From the NCBI GenBank assembly GCA_964036295.1, contig OZ038471.1, positions 3,381,001 through 3,445,000 of the forward strand: 64,000 bases of DNA. The letters run 5' to 3'. Below are positions 43,796 through 55,900 of the stretch, one piece after another; position 1 is the first letter of the stretch, and each line of letters opens with the position of its first letter. Source of the DNA: Plumapathes pennacea. Lineage: Eukaryota; Cnidaria; Anthozoa; Antipatharia; Myriopathidae. The notes below the pieces were generated by a model. It searched no databases, had not been told where the DNA came from, and saw nothing but the letters and a program-made list of their open reading frames with translations. A program made the translations under genes and the position numbers.

Positions 43796-44776
43796 ACACT
43801 ATAGCATCAACTAGTGTTCTCAGTACTTAAGGCAAATGAATCTGATCCATCTCTTTCCCTACAACACATCTAGAAAAAGAAAGGCAGCCTATATTGACAA
43901 AGTAACCAAACCAACAGTGGCTGTGCAGAAAACTCCTTAAACACACAAATCATCATCACCCCTATTTTTATGCTGATTTTTGATTAGTTTTTTCACGTGC
44001 TGTCTTTTTTGTTTCTAGTTTTCTTCAATTTTGTATTTTCTTTTCTTAATTTTTTCCCTTTTTATATTTGTGCTTTTTTCTTTTTTTTTTCTGTCTTTTT
44101 TTCACACCATCTTTTCATGTTGAGTTTTCCTCATTATTTCCCTTGTGATTAATACTACAGCTAACTACTACAACTAACATGATTCTGCACTTTTTACAAA
44201 ATTCTTGTTACGAGGAGATTGGTCAATACTATTGGCGATTTTTACTCGCCTCCAAGTAACGTCAGTTTGTGGATGGAATTTTTGACAGGTAAAATATCTC
44301 CCATAGTCCTGCCCAACACTTCTTGCAACAAGAAATAAATGTATACATGTGTGTGCAACTGTGAGCTTGTGATTATGTAAAAACAATTATTACTAATCAA
44401 TAATATTAATCAATAATTAATATTATTAACTACATGAACAGTATAGTTTATACATGTACACTGTACTGTAATATTTTATAATGAAAATATTTTTGCTATC
44501 AAGAAAATTATGTTCTTGTGAATTTCAATCTCAATGAAATTTACTATAGCTTTTGCAAGTGATGCCTACATTTATGGAACAGTCACTTTTTTACCATTTA
44601 ATTAAAGGAATGTCACCATTTAATTAAAGGAATAATTGACTTGAGTATTAAATCATGTGACTGTTGAAGACCTCATTCATGTCATCGTGTCACACTAGTT
44701 GAGGTTCTATAACATGGTTAACTTACAGTACAGTTATAAAAGTGTAAAGTGATGTAAAGCTGAAAGCTACAGCAGA
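43796..44776. other. 3' flank of TNIP
   Basis: Presumed 3' UTR of the minus-strand TNIP gene plus spacer. It holds a poly-T-rich tract at about 43980-44110 and an AT-rich stretch near 44390-44430. No gene. Confidence 0.5.
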
Positions 44777-47700
44777 TCAAGGTATGCACTTCTCAATGTG
44801 CTTGATCATTGCCTCCTCTTCCTTAAAGGCCCGCAAGCATCGTGGGCATTCCTTTACAGGGGAACCGGTTGGCTCTCTGTTCTGCTCATCGGTTTCCTTG
44901 TCGTTATTTGCAGAATTTGCAGATGCACTGTCTACAACATCCTCTGCCAAATCAGGGAACACCTCACCTCCTCTGAACATTTCATCTGCTGGGCCACGTG
45001 CACGCAGATAAGCTGCTCGAGTGTCCTAGAAAAGAGGAAACATTATAATGTCATTATCTAACCACCACAAATAAACTATAACAGGGGTGGCGAATGGTAC
45101 CTAGAAAATTGTGGGTCTTGGAAAGCTTTGGTCCGATCTCTGAATCTCTTGAAGGGTATAGTGTCCTGATTGAGTAACGGTGATGCAAAGCAAATTTGAT
45201 AGAGTCTACATTTTGAGCTTGGGAGTGTTAAGAAGAAGAATAAAAAAATGGATGGGAGAATGTATGAGATTAGGACTGGCAGGTTTACTTTACATATTAC
45301 TGTATGATATCATTACAACCAAAAGGAAGGCTTACTTGTGGAGGAGTTGTAAAGGGATAACGTCCACCAGAGGGTGGCAGATACGGAGGAACATAATTAG
45401 AGGAGTACCTTCCCTGATGAAAAGAAGAAAAAGGACAAATCAGTAAAGTCAAGTCACAAATAAGAGCAGGTGGTAGCCAGTGTATTCATCAGTGATACTC
45501 CAGGTGCAAGGCATCTTGTATTAATACCTAATCAAAATATCTGCACCTTAGTTTCGAAAATATTTTGGTTCATTTTTTCATAAAATATGTTCGTTTCAAA
45601 ACACGGCCAAAAGGGTGAAATCAGATGTACAATATTGCATAAAGATGAAAATTCAAATCACGCTGCACTTTCCCAAATTCAGAAGAAAACAATGATCCAG
45701 TCACTATGGTACACATTACTTGAACAGTGATCAAGCGACATCTATTCAGTTGAATGAGAATGGTACATTTCTCTCCTGTGAATATTTACCGTATGGGACT
45801 GGTGCTGCTGCTGAGCATATGTCTGCTGCTGAAGCTCTTGTTGCTCCCTCACCAACCTGCGCTGCTCACGGTCATGAACTTCACGGATGGCATTGACCTT
45901 TGCTTGCTGCTCCGCAACTGACTGGACCCTTCTGGAGACATCCTGCAGATGAGGCTGGTAGACTCCACCATGCTGTCGACGCATACAAACACACGCATTA
46001 GCCCTTTCCTCATAACATACTATTGATCAGGATTGCCACAGCCAGGAAAAGAACAATTTCTTTCAAGGTTAGGGAAAAGTCAGGGAGTTTGCATCAAGTC
46101 AGAGACAAATCTAATTCTATTCTCAGGTTGCAACAAGCTTTGATAATGATTATGGACAAGACAGTGTCAATCTCCCATAATGTTCCCATAATGTTTTTTT
46201 TTTTTTTTTTGGCATAGAGAATTATGGTGTTTGATCACATCATGCATGGTAAGTGAAAATTGTGTGAAACAGCCCTGGGTCTGGGTAAAATCATTGATTA
46301 TTTTCTCTGTGATTAAAAATACTCATTTTTTTCTCACCATATGTGAACCAGCTCGCATCTGACTTTTCAGTTCTTCCTTCTCCCTCCTCTCTTTATTGAA
46401 ATCATCTTCATAAATGCGAACCTTGCAAAAGAAAAATATCCCAAGTGAAAAACAGAAGTTTGAATATCACAAAATATGGCACAAAAGTGGCAATTCCCTA
46501 CTATATAAGAGATCCAGGAATAAACTTCTAAGCTCTGTCACAGTTTAAAGTCATCATGTTGTACAGAAACACCAATTACCTGTTGCTCAAGAACAAGTAC
46601 TTGTTGCTTCACAGCATCCAGCTCTTCTTTCAAGCGATCCTTCTCAGACTGCATTCGCTCACGGTCGCTCCTCTCACTCTGAAAGTCAGTAGCATACACA
46701 CGCAACTGCTGCTTCAGTGCTTCGATTTGGTCAATAATCTCGGGTGACGGTTGGTGCCCAAAGGGTGTTGGTGCAGGTACAGCAGGCCCAGTGGGAGAAA
46801 CACTTGTGTCTGGTGGTGGCACTGGTCCAGACTGTGGTGGGACCTGAATGATCGTAAATGAATCAGAAGGAATAAGCATTTAAAGCATGAGCCTGCTGTG
46901 CACATGTTACTGTATCCGGCTTACAGTATGTTCCTTGTTTTCCGATGTATGGCCACACTCCAAAGGAATCTTCCGTGTTAAATGCTGCACTGCACAAAGC
47001 TTAGTAGACACACATGGACACAATATAATATAGCTTTAAGCTGCAAGAGGATGCAACAGCTCCTTTAAAAATGTATGTATTGGGTGTCTTGTCAAAATTA
47101 TGCAGGGCATGCACATAATTGGCATATACCTGTACCATGAACAAACATCACACAAAGGCAGGCAGGCAGACTGACTGAGATAGAAAGAGTTAACAAATCA
47201 AGAAGCTTTCAGTGACTCAAGTATGCCTGAACATTGAATTTCAATATTAAGGTTTTAGGTTGGTTGCCCTTCAGACTGTAGATTGACTTCAAGCAATAGA
47301 AAGTTTCATAATTTCTGGTTGCCCGGCCCAGCAGAATTTACCTGACCAAAAGTTTTGGTTGCCCTGGGCAAGTGGGCAACTGTTAATGTCGAGTGCTGTT
47401 CCATATTGTTTCAGTCATTACCTGCTCACACCAGTGTCGGATACATTATTTTATAGATGATTTACAGGAACACAAATTACTAATATTTACCTCCTGTCCT
47501 CTGCTAAGACTGAAGAGATGCAGCTGCTGTTGCAAGGTATAAATGTGGGTTTTCCCTTGTTCAACTTCTGTTGCTAGTGCTTCTTTTTCTTTTTCAAGTG
47601 CTTTGATGTGTTCTTCCAGAACCTGGAAGAGATGAAAATTATTTAATAAAAAATATAATCCCAAAGGCATAAGTCTGACATGACAGCTACATGCATGTAT

Positions 47701-50700
47701 ACATCCCTGACCAAACATATAAATGGACCACACCACCCCACCTTAGATTGTTAAAGTGTTGACCATGCCTGACTTTTTCCATACAAATCTTTTTAATATT
47801 ATCCATCTGATTGTTCAAGCACTGCCAAAATTATTATATTATGCTATGGACCTGGGATTTTACATATTTTTCAATGCTCTTTCTATTTATGGCACTCAAA
47901 AAGCCTGAAGTGATAAAATTTTCAGATATGTGGTGAATTATGGATTACAGTTACCAATAGCATGTTCCACCCTGCTTACCTTCTTCTCCTCTGCAATTTG
48001 TTCCTTGGCCTTTCTTTCGCCATCCACCATGTTTTTAGCAGTAATCCAGATTTTGTCAAACTTCCTGGTCTGGTCTCCAGCCTTCAGGATCTCATTCTGC
48101 TGCTTCAGGTCATTTATTTCCTGCATTGTTTCTCCTTGAAGTTTTCTGTATTGGGTATCCCAGGCATGGTTGACATCCAGAATCTGAAAAACAAAAAAAT
48201 AGGGGGAAAAAAAAATAGGGAAAAAAAAAAAAAAGAAAAGAAACTGATTTAGTACTTACAGTGTAATATTCTTCCAATGCCCAAACCTCTCTTAGACATA
48301 CTGTATTATATGAACTGTACCTCCTCCTTCTGTCTCACAGCTTCATCTCGTTCATTTCTCGTTTCTTCCAATTGCCGCTGTAATTCACTGCTCTGCCTTT
48401 GGAGCTGGTCACAGCGACTGCAGCCTCCTGAGGGAACAGCCTCTGCTGCACTCTTCACAACCACAGCCTGTAGACAAGCAATAAAATAATATTACTAGAA
48501 ATATGATACTTGCAAATGTTCAAATGCAGTGCCAAGGTATTACAGTGCGTACAGCAAGATCCACTATTTTGCACTTAAAATTCAAGGTCTGAAGGTGTCC
48601 GCCAAGGGAACAAAACAACACTAAACTGCGTAATGAAACAATTTACTGCAGATATTGACCAACGTATTTTCACAATTTTTTCACATGGCTATCAAAGTCT
48701 CGTGGGCTACAACAACTGACAAGATAGAGTATGTTTGGCAAATTCACAAGTGAATGCTGTAAAAATATCACAGATCAAAACAGGTTACTATACATGTACA
48801 GGTTCTGATACACAAGTAACAGCATTGAACAGGAACATACTCCCTCAACTGCTCCTCCTGAAGAGACAGAGGCAGATGTGCAGGATGAGCTGGAGTTCCG
48901 GTTGCTGGCATCTGACTGTTTAACAAGCACCATGTCCTTGAAAGTGTTTGTCTCGTCTTTAAGATTTTCAAATTCTGCTTTGCCTTCAGCTATGGCTATC
49001 TCTAGCTGTGCTATAGCAGTCTCATACGATGTCTGAGGAGGTAGAAGTTGGTAAATGTATAAGAAAACAAACTTTCTCACACAAGGGAACCTTCATACAG
49101 CTATATCTCTAACACTTTCATTCCCCAGAGTGATCAACTTCAATTTTCTCCTTCAGTTTCTCACCAGAGATATATAATGATACAGTTATGAGAACTTGGC
49201 TTTTTATATCTTGCTCAGATGAAAGCTATCGATTCTCACAACATTATTCATACATGCAGTTTTCTCTTGTTTGTAAGTATATGCAGATCACTCTATTCTA
49301 CTTTAATACTCATACTGTAAATGGGCAGTAAATTGAGAGAAATGAATTTAATTCTTTACAAATCCATTCTTGACTCTTGTCCTCTCAACAAAAAAAAATT
49401 ACCATATATAGTGTATTTATTATCATCTCACAGCATACCTGTACAATATACAGGTGGCCAGAACTCCTTGAGTATCTCTTTCTTTTATGATGAGTAGATT
49501 TGAATATCATTGTAGTTTAGTTTGCATCCAATGTAGTTAATTGTAAATGTGCTGGGCCCAGTTTTTCAAAGCACGATTAGGCTAATCCTGGATTAGGTCT
49601 AAACTTTCTTGTCATTTATAAGCCTGAAAACGTGAACGTTTCGTCCACAACGACTCTCTTGATAGCGTTTTAAGCTGGAACAAGCTTACTAATCCATCTT
49701 CGAACAAAAATCTGCAGTTTATTGGGAGAGAGGTCGAGAGAAAGAATTTCGTTAATCCTGGATTAGCTTAATCAGCTTTCGAAAAACCGGGCCCAGTACT
49801 GTAGTACTAAACTGTACAGTCTAGGGATAAGTAAACTACAATAAGAATTGAACCTGTTCAGCTTCCATGTCTTGCAGCCTTTTTTTCATCTGTTTTTCCT
49901 CAAGCGCCAGAACTCTGGCAAGCGTTTCTCTTGTTCGAGCTTCCTTCCTGTTTGTTTCCAAATTCATACACAAACGTCCCAGTTTGACCTGAACATCGGC
50001 ATTGCACTCTTCTGATGTTTTTACATCTTCATTTACAGAATCCATCAACTTCTTGGCCTGCTCTGTCAGTTCCTCATATTCCATTTTCAGATGCTGGAGT
50101 TTTGTATGCACATCCTGAGAGGAAAGAACACAGAAAGTGACACAAAAAGTTTTTCTCTCTGTGTACCAATATTATCATTAACATTTTGACTTGTATCTGG
50201 GACTTTCCATCTGCAAATGAATAGTTTCAGGGTACATCATTTGAGACACACTATTACTGTATTTAATATATAGAGGATATTACACGGCGGTGCGAAGATA
50301 TGAATTTTATTTTCGAGTGGTAAAAACAATATCTTTACAAACGAACGCTTCACGAGTGAGTAAAATATTGTTTTTACCAAGAGAAAATAAAATCCATATC
50401 TTCAAACCATCATGTAATTTTCTTTTTATTATATTAGACATGAGTGTTTTACGAGAAATTGCACAAACAACCGTGCAAAAGCGGGAAATGACGGAAATGA
50501 TATCCTCACTAGTGAGGATATGGAAAATACGCCACTTGGGTCCTGGATGTAGTTTCGTATGGATTTTACGCACGGTATATTTTCCAGTAAAACAATCGTG
50601 TCTAGATAATAAGAATTGGTATCGAATAAGAATAAACCCGAATGCTTGGGATATATTGGTATTATCAACATAAAGAACGAGAAACAATTTAACAGTTCTA

Positions 50701-51948
50701 TTGGTGCGAAGAGTGGCACCAAGGAAAGTAATAACATGAAGGGTGCCAAAAGAAACAAACTGCTTTGTTACTGTGTGAACATCCAAAAAATGTGTTACTG
50801 TGTGAACATCCAAAAAACAACACCTTCTGCTAGCTGGCAGAATGACCAAAATAGCACTCTGTTCATTTGAGACTATACTACATGTACATACATGTAGGAA
50901 GTTGTCCAAAAAATAATTTTATCTAGAGTGTTTCTTCTCTTTTAATCTAGTCCCAAAGGAATACAGTACTCTCTCTGAGAGCCTTGAGAGTTGCATAACC
51001 AGATTAAAGTATATACCTTGACATGAAGATCACCATTAAAAATGGATGGAAGTCCAGAGGTATATGTAGTGTCTGACAAATTTCCATTCTCAGGATTCAC
51101 ATTTGGATGATAAAACACTGATGAACTTGAAGAGACTGAATATCTGCTGCCATACTCTGAGTGCAGGAAAGTCCTATCAGGATTTTCACTGTCAGTCCTG
51201 GATAGGTATAGATATGGACCCCCAACACCACTTTCCTTGAGTATCTCTTTCATGTCATCGATTTCAGATTTAAGTCGAATGTTTTCTTCCTGTGAGTCCT
51301 GTAGGACTTTGCCTGAAATAAAAGTTCATGCAGTAATGTGGTCATTAAAACACCAAATGAAGTACAGTAAGGGAGAGGGGGGGTGGGGGAGGGTTGGCAA
51401 GAAAAATCACAAGCCAAAAATTGTCTTATCAATATCACCAAGTACTCAATTCCTCTCTACAAACAGCATGGCTTAAATATACAGTAAGGCAAGTACAGTA
51501 TTACCTGACCTAAATTATTGTATGCATGTTATTAACAAGTAATCACATGATTTCTCATGCAATTTTGGAATAAATAAGCACTCGTAAATTTTTCAAAGAC
51601 CACAAATTGCACTTGTGTAGCGCTCGTGTAATTTTGTGGTCTTTGAAAATTTACTTGTGCTCATTTATTCCAAATTGCACTTCAAATCATGTGATTCCGA
51701 ATCACACTGTAATTTTTAATTCAGAAGACAACATGAACTGACAAACAGTGCAGTAGCAGGCTTATTTTTAAATCACTGAATGGCATGCCTGGTCCTGTTT
51801 GAGCTTACCTACCTAAAACATGTATTCCCTGGGCACGAACTTGAAGTGCCTTGTTATCTTGCTGGAGTTGCTGTATTTCCTTCTCGAGTTTCTGGATGTC
51901 AGGCTGTGTTTTGTTCATCTCTGATGACATGTTACGATTTTCAGCCAT
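44777..51948 (-). CDS. TNIP: TNFAIP3-interacting protein (ABIN) family, NF-kB regulator
   Basis: Twelve coding exons join in phase to 741 aa: 51813-51948, 51017-51312, 49854-50114, 48841-49032, 48321-48467, 47980-48183, 47491-47622, 46580-46843, 46338-46421, 45790-45972, 45336-45413, 44777-45025. The N-terminus has ALQVRAQGIHVLGKVLQDSQ, as in TNIP1. Coiled coils follow, then the AHD1-type region (ILDVNHAWDTQYRKLQ, from residue 345), a Pro-rich stretch, the ubiquitin-binding UBAN core (LKQQLRVYATDFQSERSDRE, about 499-518), a second UBAN-like core (QQVRIYEDDFNKERREKEEL, about 543-562), a Pro/Tyr-rich segment and a C-terminal zinc finger C719-x2-C722-x12-H735-x3-C739. Vertebrate TNIPs bind linear ubiquitin and A20 and damp NF-kB signalling; the finger is TNIP2/NEMO-like. 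The start at 51948 gives the conserved N-terminus. Confidence 0.88.
47249..47398 (-). mobile_element. Miniature element, reverse copy of 42556
   Basis: AAGGTTTTAGGTTGGTTGCC ... GGCAACTGTTAATGTCGAGTGCTG is the reverse complement of the 42556 element with a few changes. It lies in the TNIP intron between coding exons 7 and 8. Confidence 0.75.
49113..49270 (-). repeat. Short interspersed element, reverse copy
   Basis: ACTTTCATTCCCCAGAGTGA, CAACTTCAATTTTCTCC, GAGAACTTGGCTTTT, CTTGCTCAGATGAAAGC and ATTCATACAT are in the order of the reversed 57770 family. It is in TNIP intron 3. Confidence 0.7.
49553..49797. mobile_element. Miniature inverted-repeat element
   Basis: CTGGGCCCAGTTTTTCAAAG ... GGCTAATCCTGGATTAGG at the left is mirrored by TTAATCCTGGATTAGC ... 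TTTCGAAAAACCGGGCCCAG at the right, with arms of about 45 bp. It is in TNIP intron 3. A shortened relative is at 36081. Confidence 0.85.
50271..50612. repeat. Interspersed element, copy 2 of 2
   Basis: Matches 41789-42124 in the same orientation, including CGTGCAAAAGCGGGAAATGA and CGCCACTTGGGTCCTGGATG. It is in TNIP intron 2. Its ORFs are not genes. Confidence 0.8.
51541..51696. repeat. Near-perfect foldback element
   Basis: AATCACATGATTT ... TTTTGGAATAAATAAGCACT ... CAAAGACCACAAATTGCAC is mirrored to AATCATGTGATT at the right, with a loop near 51612. It is in TNIP intron 1. Non-coding. Confidence 0.85.
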
Positions 51949-52572
51949 GTTTCTGTGATGTTTTTAAAGTTTACCTGAATTCAAACACATAGAAAATAGA
52001 ATGGTTTTAAAATTGTTGTATTTTAGTGGTACTATTTATGTCTCTCATCACTTTCACAAGAAGTCATGTTCCTTAAAAAGACAGTTGGGGGAAAAGGGAA
52101 TGAAAATGAAAATATCTGTTTACTTGTTACGCAGTGTCAAAAAATGACAAGGAAACGAAAAATAAACCCCCCAAAAATTCAAAGGCCCAAAAGAATATAG
52201 AATACATTTCCTTCAATTTATGTTTTTACTACGAAGCAGATTCGATCGAACGTTCGAAACCGAAATTTTTTTGGAGTTGTTTACGCGGCAAAGGTCCAAA
52301 CGTTTCTCACCAGGGGAGCCCCCGTCCCGTCTTTGTCCTGGGAATTTCTCAGTTCAAAGAAACTCAGTTCCGAAAATTGGAGCAAAACGAATGTCAACAA
52401 ACCTACCCCAAAAGTGGTCGAACTGCCAATATACAGTACTTCCACAAGAAACATATTCAGTGATATTCAAAGCGGAAGAAGGAAACAGTAAGAACAGCTG
52501 GTAATATCGGGGAGCCCCCGACGCTCAAAGGCGGATCACGGATATCTACGAAATTGAAATTCTTTCACGTAC

Positions 52573-52780
52573 CAACCTTTTAGTGAGTTGCTTTCGACAC
52601 AAAACAAATAGATCCTGTTTAAAAAGCGTGTTCAACTTTACTGAACGCGCTCTGCGTTGTTCTGTGCAAGTTCGAGCATGTCCGCCATTTTGAATTTGTC
52701 GCAGCCTGTTGTGTTTTAGCAGTTTCCAGTCCAAGACTCCCTCAGCACGTCGTTTGAGACATCTTCGTCGCTTCACAATG
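52573..52780 (-). other. TNIP: Probable 5' UTR exon of TNIP
   Basis: A strong minus-strand donor, GGTTG|GTACGTGA, ends a CG-richer block at 52573. An acceptor (GAATTCAG|GTAAAC, exon base 51974) lies 26 nt before the TNIP start codon. Together they define a non-coding first exon; its 5' end is a guess. Confidence 0.4.
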
Positions 52781-52919
52781 CAATTATGAATACACTAGTG
52801 AAAATTTTTTAAGTCCAGGGACGACAAATGAGGGTGATAACTTGGAAGCTCACGCTCAGGTTCTCGACAAGTCTTTCAAGATGGCGGACGCAGCAAAAAC
52901 TGGATTTGAATATTAATGA

Positions 52920-52930
52920 GGGGATTCCCC
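52920..52930. promoter_or_regulatory. Palindromic kB-type site GGGGATTCCCC
   Basis: A perfect palindromic Rel/NF-kB consensus lies about 140 bp upstream of the presumed TNIP first exon and 972 bp upstream of its start codon. Vertebrate TNIP1 is a known NF-kB target. A weaker GGGAATTTCT is at about 52339. Confidence 0.5.
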
Positions 52931-52939
52931 GCCAGTCCC

Positions 52940-55900
52940 ATGCTCGCGCATGAAGCTGAGGCTCATCCATTTCCTGTTCGTTTTTGAAAGTTTATCTCGA
53001 TCGATGTTCATGTACGTAGAAGCATACGGGAGGAAAAATTCAACTTCCGTTGAACGTGCGCGGCTGACGGGAAACACTTTTTGGATACCGGATTTTATAA
53101 GCTGACAAATATTCAAACATACGCCCAGGTTCTTGCTCCGTAGTGGCTCGCTGTAAATCACCTGCCCTGAGAGCAGAACTGCTTCGGTCTCCCTTAGCAA
53201 ATAGAGCTAAGAAGGAAATGCTCGAAAAGATAACTGAAAAAAATCACCATCAACCGCACACAAATTGCTGAACGCATATTGTGATCAGTGTACCATGGAC
53301 TAACTTTCTATTTTAACATTAAATCTTTAGCCTCTGAATATCTAGCGGTGGAAGTGCAACGTTCTGTCTACGTTTGCAGATGACTACCGGATGATCGGAA
53401 CAACTGAATATTAATTTTACATCAGATACTCCACGCGCAATGGTTGCCGTTTCACACACTGAGAAAAGAACATAGTGAAGCCGGTATAAATGGCAAAGAC
53501 AAACTTTGCGGTGGTCAAATAAATCCTCCACAGTATAAAGATCAGTCTAAATGTGCTGGTGGCGCAGTGGCAGGAACTTCGCGTAACCGTATATACTCTA
53601 CGATTGAGTTTTCGTTGAATTGGGGAGCAGTTCTTTGCAAGAAAAGTTCGCGTACAGCATCAAACTGAATGTCACAGTTCAAGGGTCAAAGCGCATTTTT
53701 CTAGCTCGAATACTGAACGCAACTGCGGTCAGATAAAATATCAAGTGAGTTAGAAATATTTGGTAAAACATTATGTACGTTACCTCTCTAAATTCTCAGT
53801 CATGCTGGTCTTTTTGGCTTGGCGTATAGCAGAGAACTAGGTTTTATAAGAAAGCAGGACATCACAATGACCAAAGGGGAAGCCAAAATTAAATGTTGTA
53901 TAATGAAGCTGCTTTTCCGAGAAACCCGATAAAGATTTTCCACGAAGCTTGATGACAGGGAGGGGTGGTACTCCACTGAAGTTTAGCGGGAAGGTGCTAT
54001 TGATGCCCGTGCCCTCAAACCCTGACATTATTCAAGACAATAAGCTGTAAATTTTCGAGCCATGCTCTACTGAACCCAAGATCTTTCCAAACGCCACTGA
54101 CTTTAAAAGATGTTTGTTCAAATAGCCCGAACGAATAAACCACAAGAGGTACCGGGTAACTTCATTTTTTGGATATTTCTAAGAAATAGCCTATTCCTGG
54201 AATTCTGACGTCATCGATACAATCGTCGAGACAAAATTATATTTGTCACAGTTTCAGCTGAGTATAGCAAAGGAGACACTTCTCTATCCATAAATACACT
54301 GATCCTAAAATATCTATAGCACGCTAATACTGATAAGGGTGCGTGTTCACACGTGTAAACGTCGGAAAAGCAAACGTTCAAGCGTACAGTAGTTGTAAAG
54401 CAAGCAACAAACGAAAGCAGTGCTGCAGCCGCAAGAGAATGGAAACCAGTCATTCTCTTGGGATCGCGCTTGCTTTTGCACAAGCAAACCAGCCTATAGT
54501 TGTTCCGAAACAGCCGCACAAACAACTTTTTTTATCACTAAAAAATTAAAATTTAAGTTGGTAGACAGGAGTAATGATGGAACTGAATTCAAGACGTCTG
54601 AAAACTGACGTCATACGCGGTGACTATTCTCGGCCTTGAACTGTAAGTAGCCCCTCTGGCCACCGCAATGGACGTAAATGTACATCTGATATTGGTTTAC
54701 TATTTTAGAAAAAATGCGTAACCCATATAATTTATCCTCTTGCACTTGAGACTACTAACGAGATAAATATTAGACTAATATCACTACTAATTTCTATCAC
54801 ATTAAGCCAGTTTCCCTTTAAGAAGAATTTGTGGTAGCCGCAGAATGTAAAAAGAATGCCTTCTTAATTCCTTTTCCATAACTGCTTTCGTTGTATAGAG
54901 ACAAGTACTGTTCTTGAGACGGAATAGAGAAACTCTGCAAACTGGATGGTTCTGGTAAGTAATTCTGCTTCAACGCCCAACCTTCAATTCAAAGCCATGG
55001 GTCAAATATTTCTTGGTAAAATGTCGGACCGACATAATAAATAATATGTAAGTTGATAACAAGAACGAGCTACGGCGTCAATACTTAGATTTCCCATCTT
55101 GAAAACCACAACTGTCATAAATATATAAAGATCCATATATTTAGATATACCTATACATGGGTAGTTTTATATCTATATTTATACATATCCACGACAATTC
55201 CTGACATGAACATAGAAATCCACATGTTGGACCAATAAACAGGTCAGACCACGAGGTCGAGCTACTTTGTTCTTTATCGTAAGTTACGTCGAGTCAAATA
55301 AGAAAACGCTGTTGTCTGTTCCATTAAATTAAAAAAAAATCTGATAAACTACCGACTATTATGTGGACTTGCTCAACATGATGAACGTTGCAGACTTTGA
55401 AACGGTTTTCAAACATTCGTTACTTTAACGGCCGTTCCCGCGCCACCGCCGTTTCATTGTGGGCAGTTACTCACGTGAGTCCAAGCGTTCCTTTATCGAA
55501 AACCTGCTTCCTGTGTTCTTCTGATCTCGACCTGGCTCACTAAAAGGCTTCACTGTCTTTTGACTGTTTGAACAAGGTTAGTTCAGTGCAAGATTCAAGT
55601 GAGCGCGCGGGTAAAACTGTTGGCTTTAGAATTCGTTCCGCATCACAACGCCATTTGAATTCGCATGCGTGCGCGGCAGAATACGTCATCACGAGGGGAA
55701 ACCCCTTCATGTGAACCGCCTTTGTAAATAGGTCGACACTTATATACATTCCATCTGCAGGCAGATTATACGGAGAATTAAACTTTAATCTTGCTCATTT
55801 CGTTTTTCATACTAAACATTTTCTTCTTGCACGCACTTTGTATTACTATTCGGCTATATAACGGTTAATTTATAAGTCACTCTGATAAACATAGTGTGAT

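Noticed and set aside
50307-50909. 200-codon minus-strand ORF
   Set aside because: It covers the interspersed element repeated at 41789, within a TNIP intron.
52546-52776. Arg/Lys-rich minus-strand ORF as an N-terminal extension of TNIP
   Set aside because: The conserved N-terminus starts at 51948, and the ORF lies in the likely 5' UTR exon.
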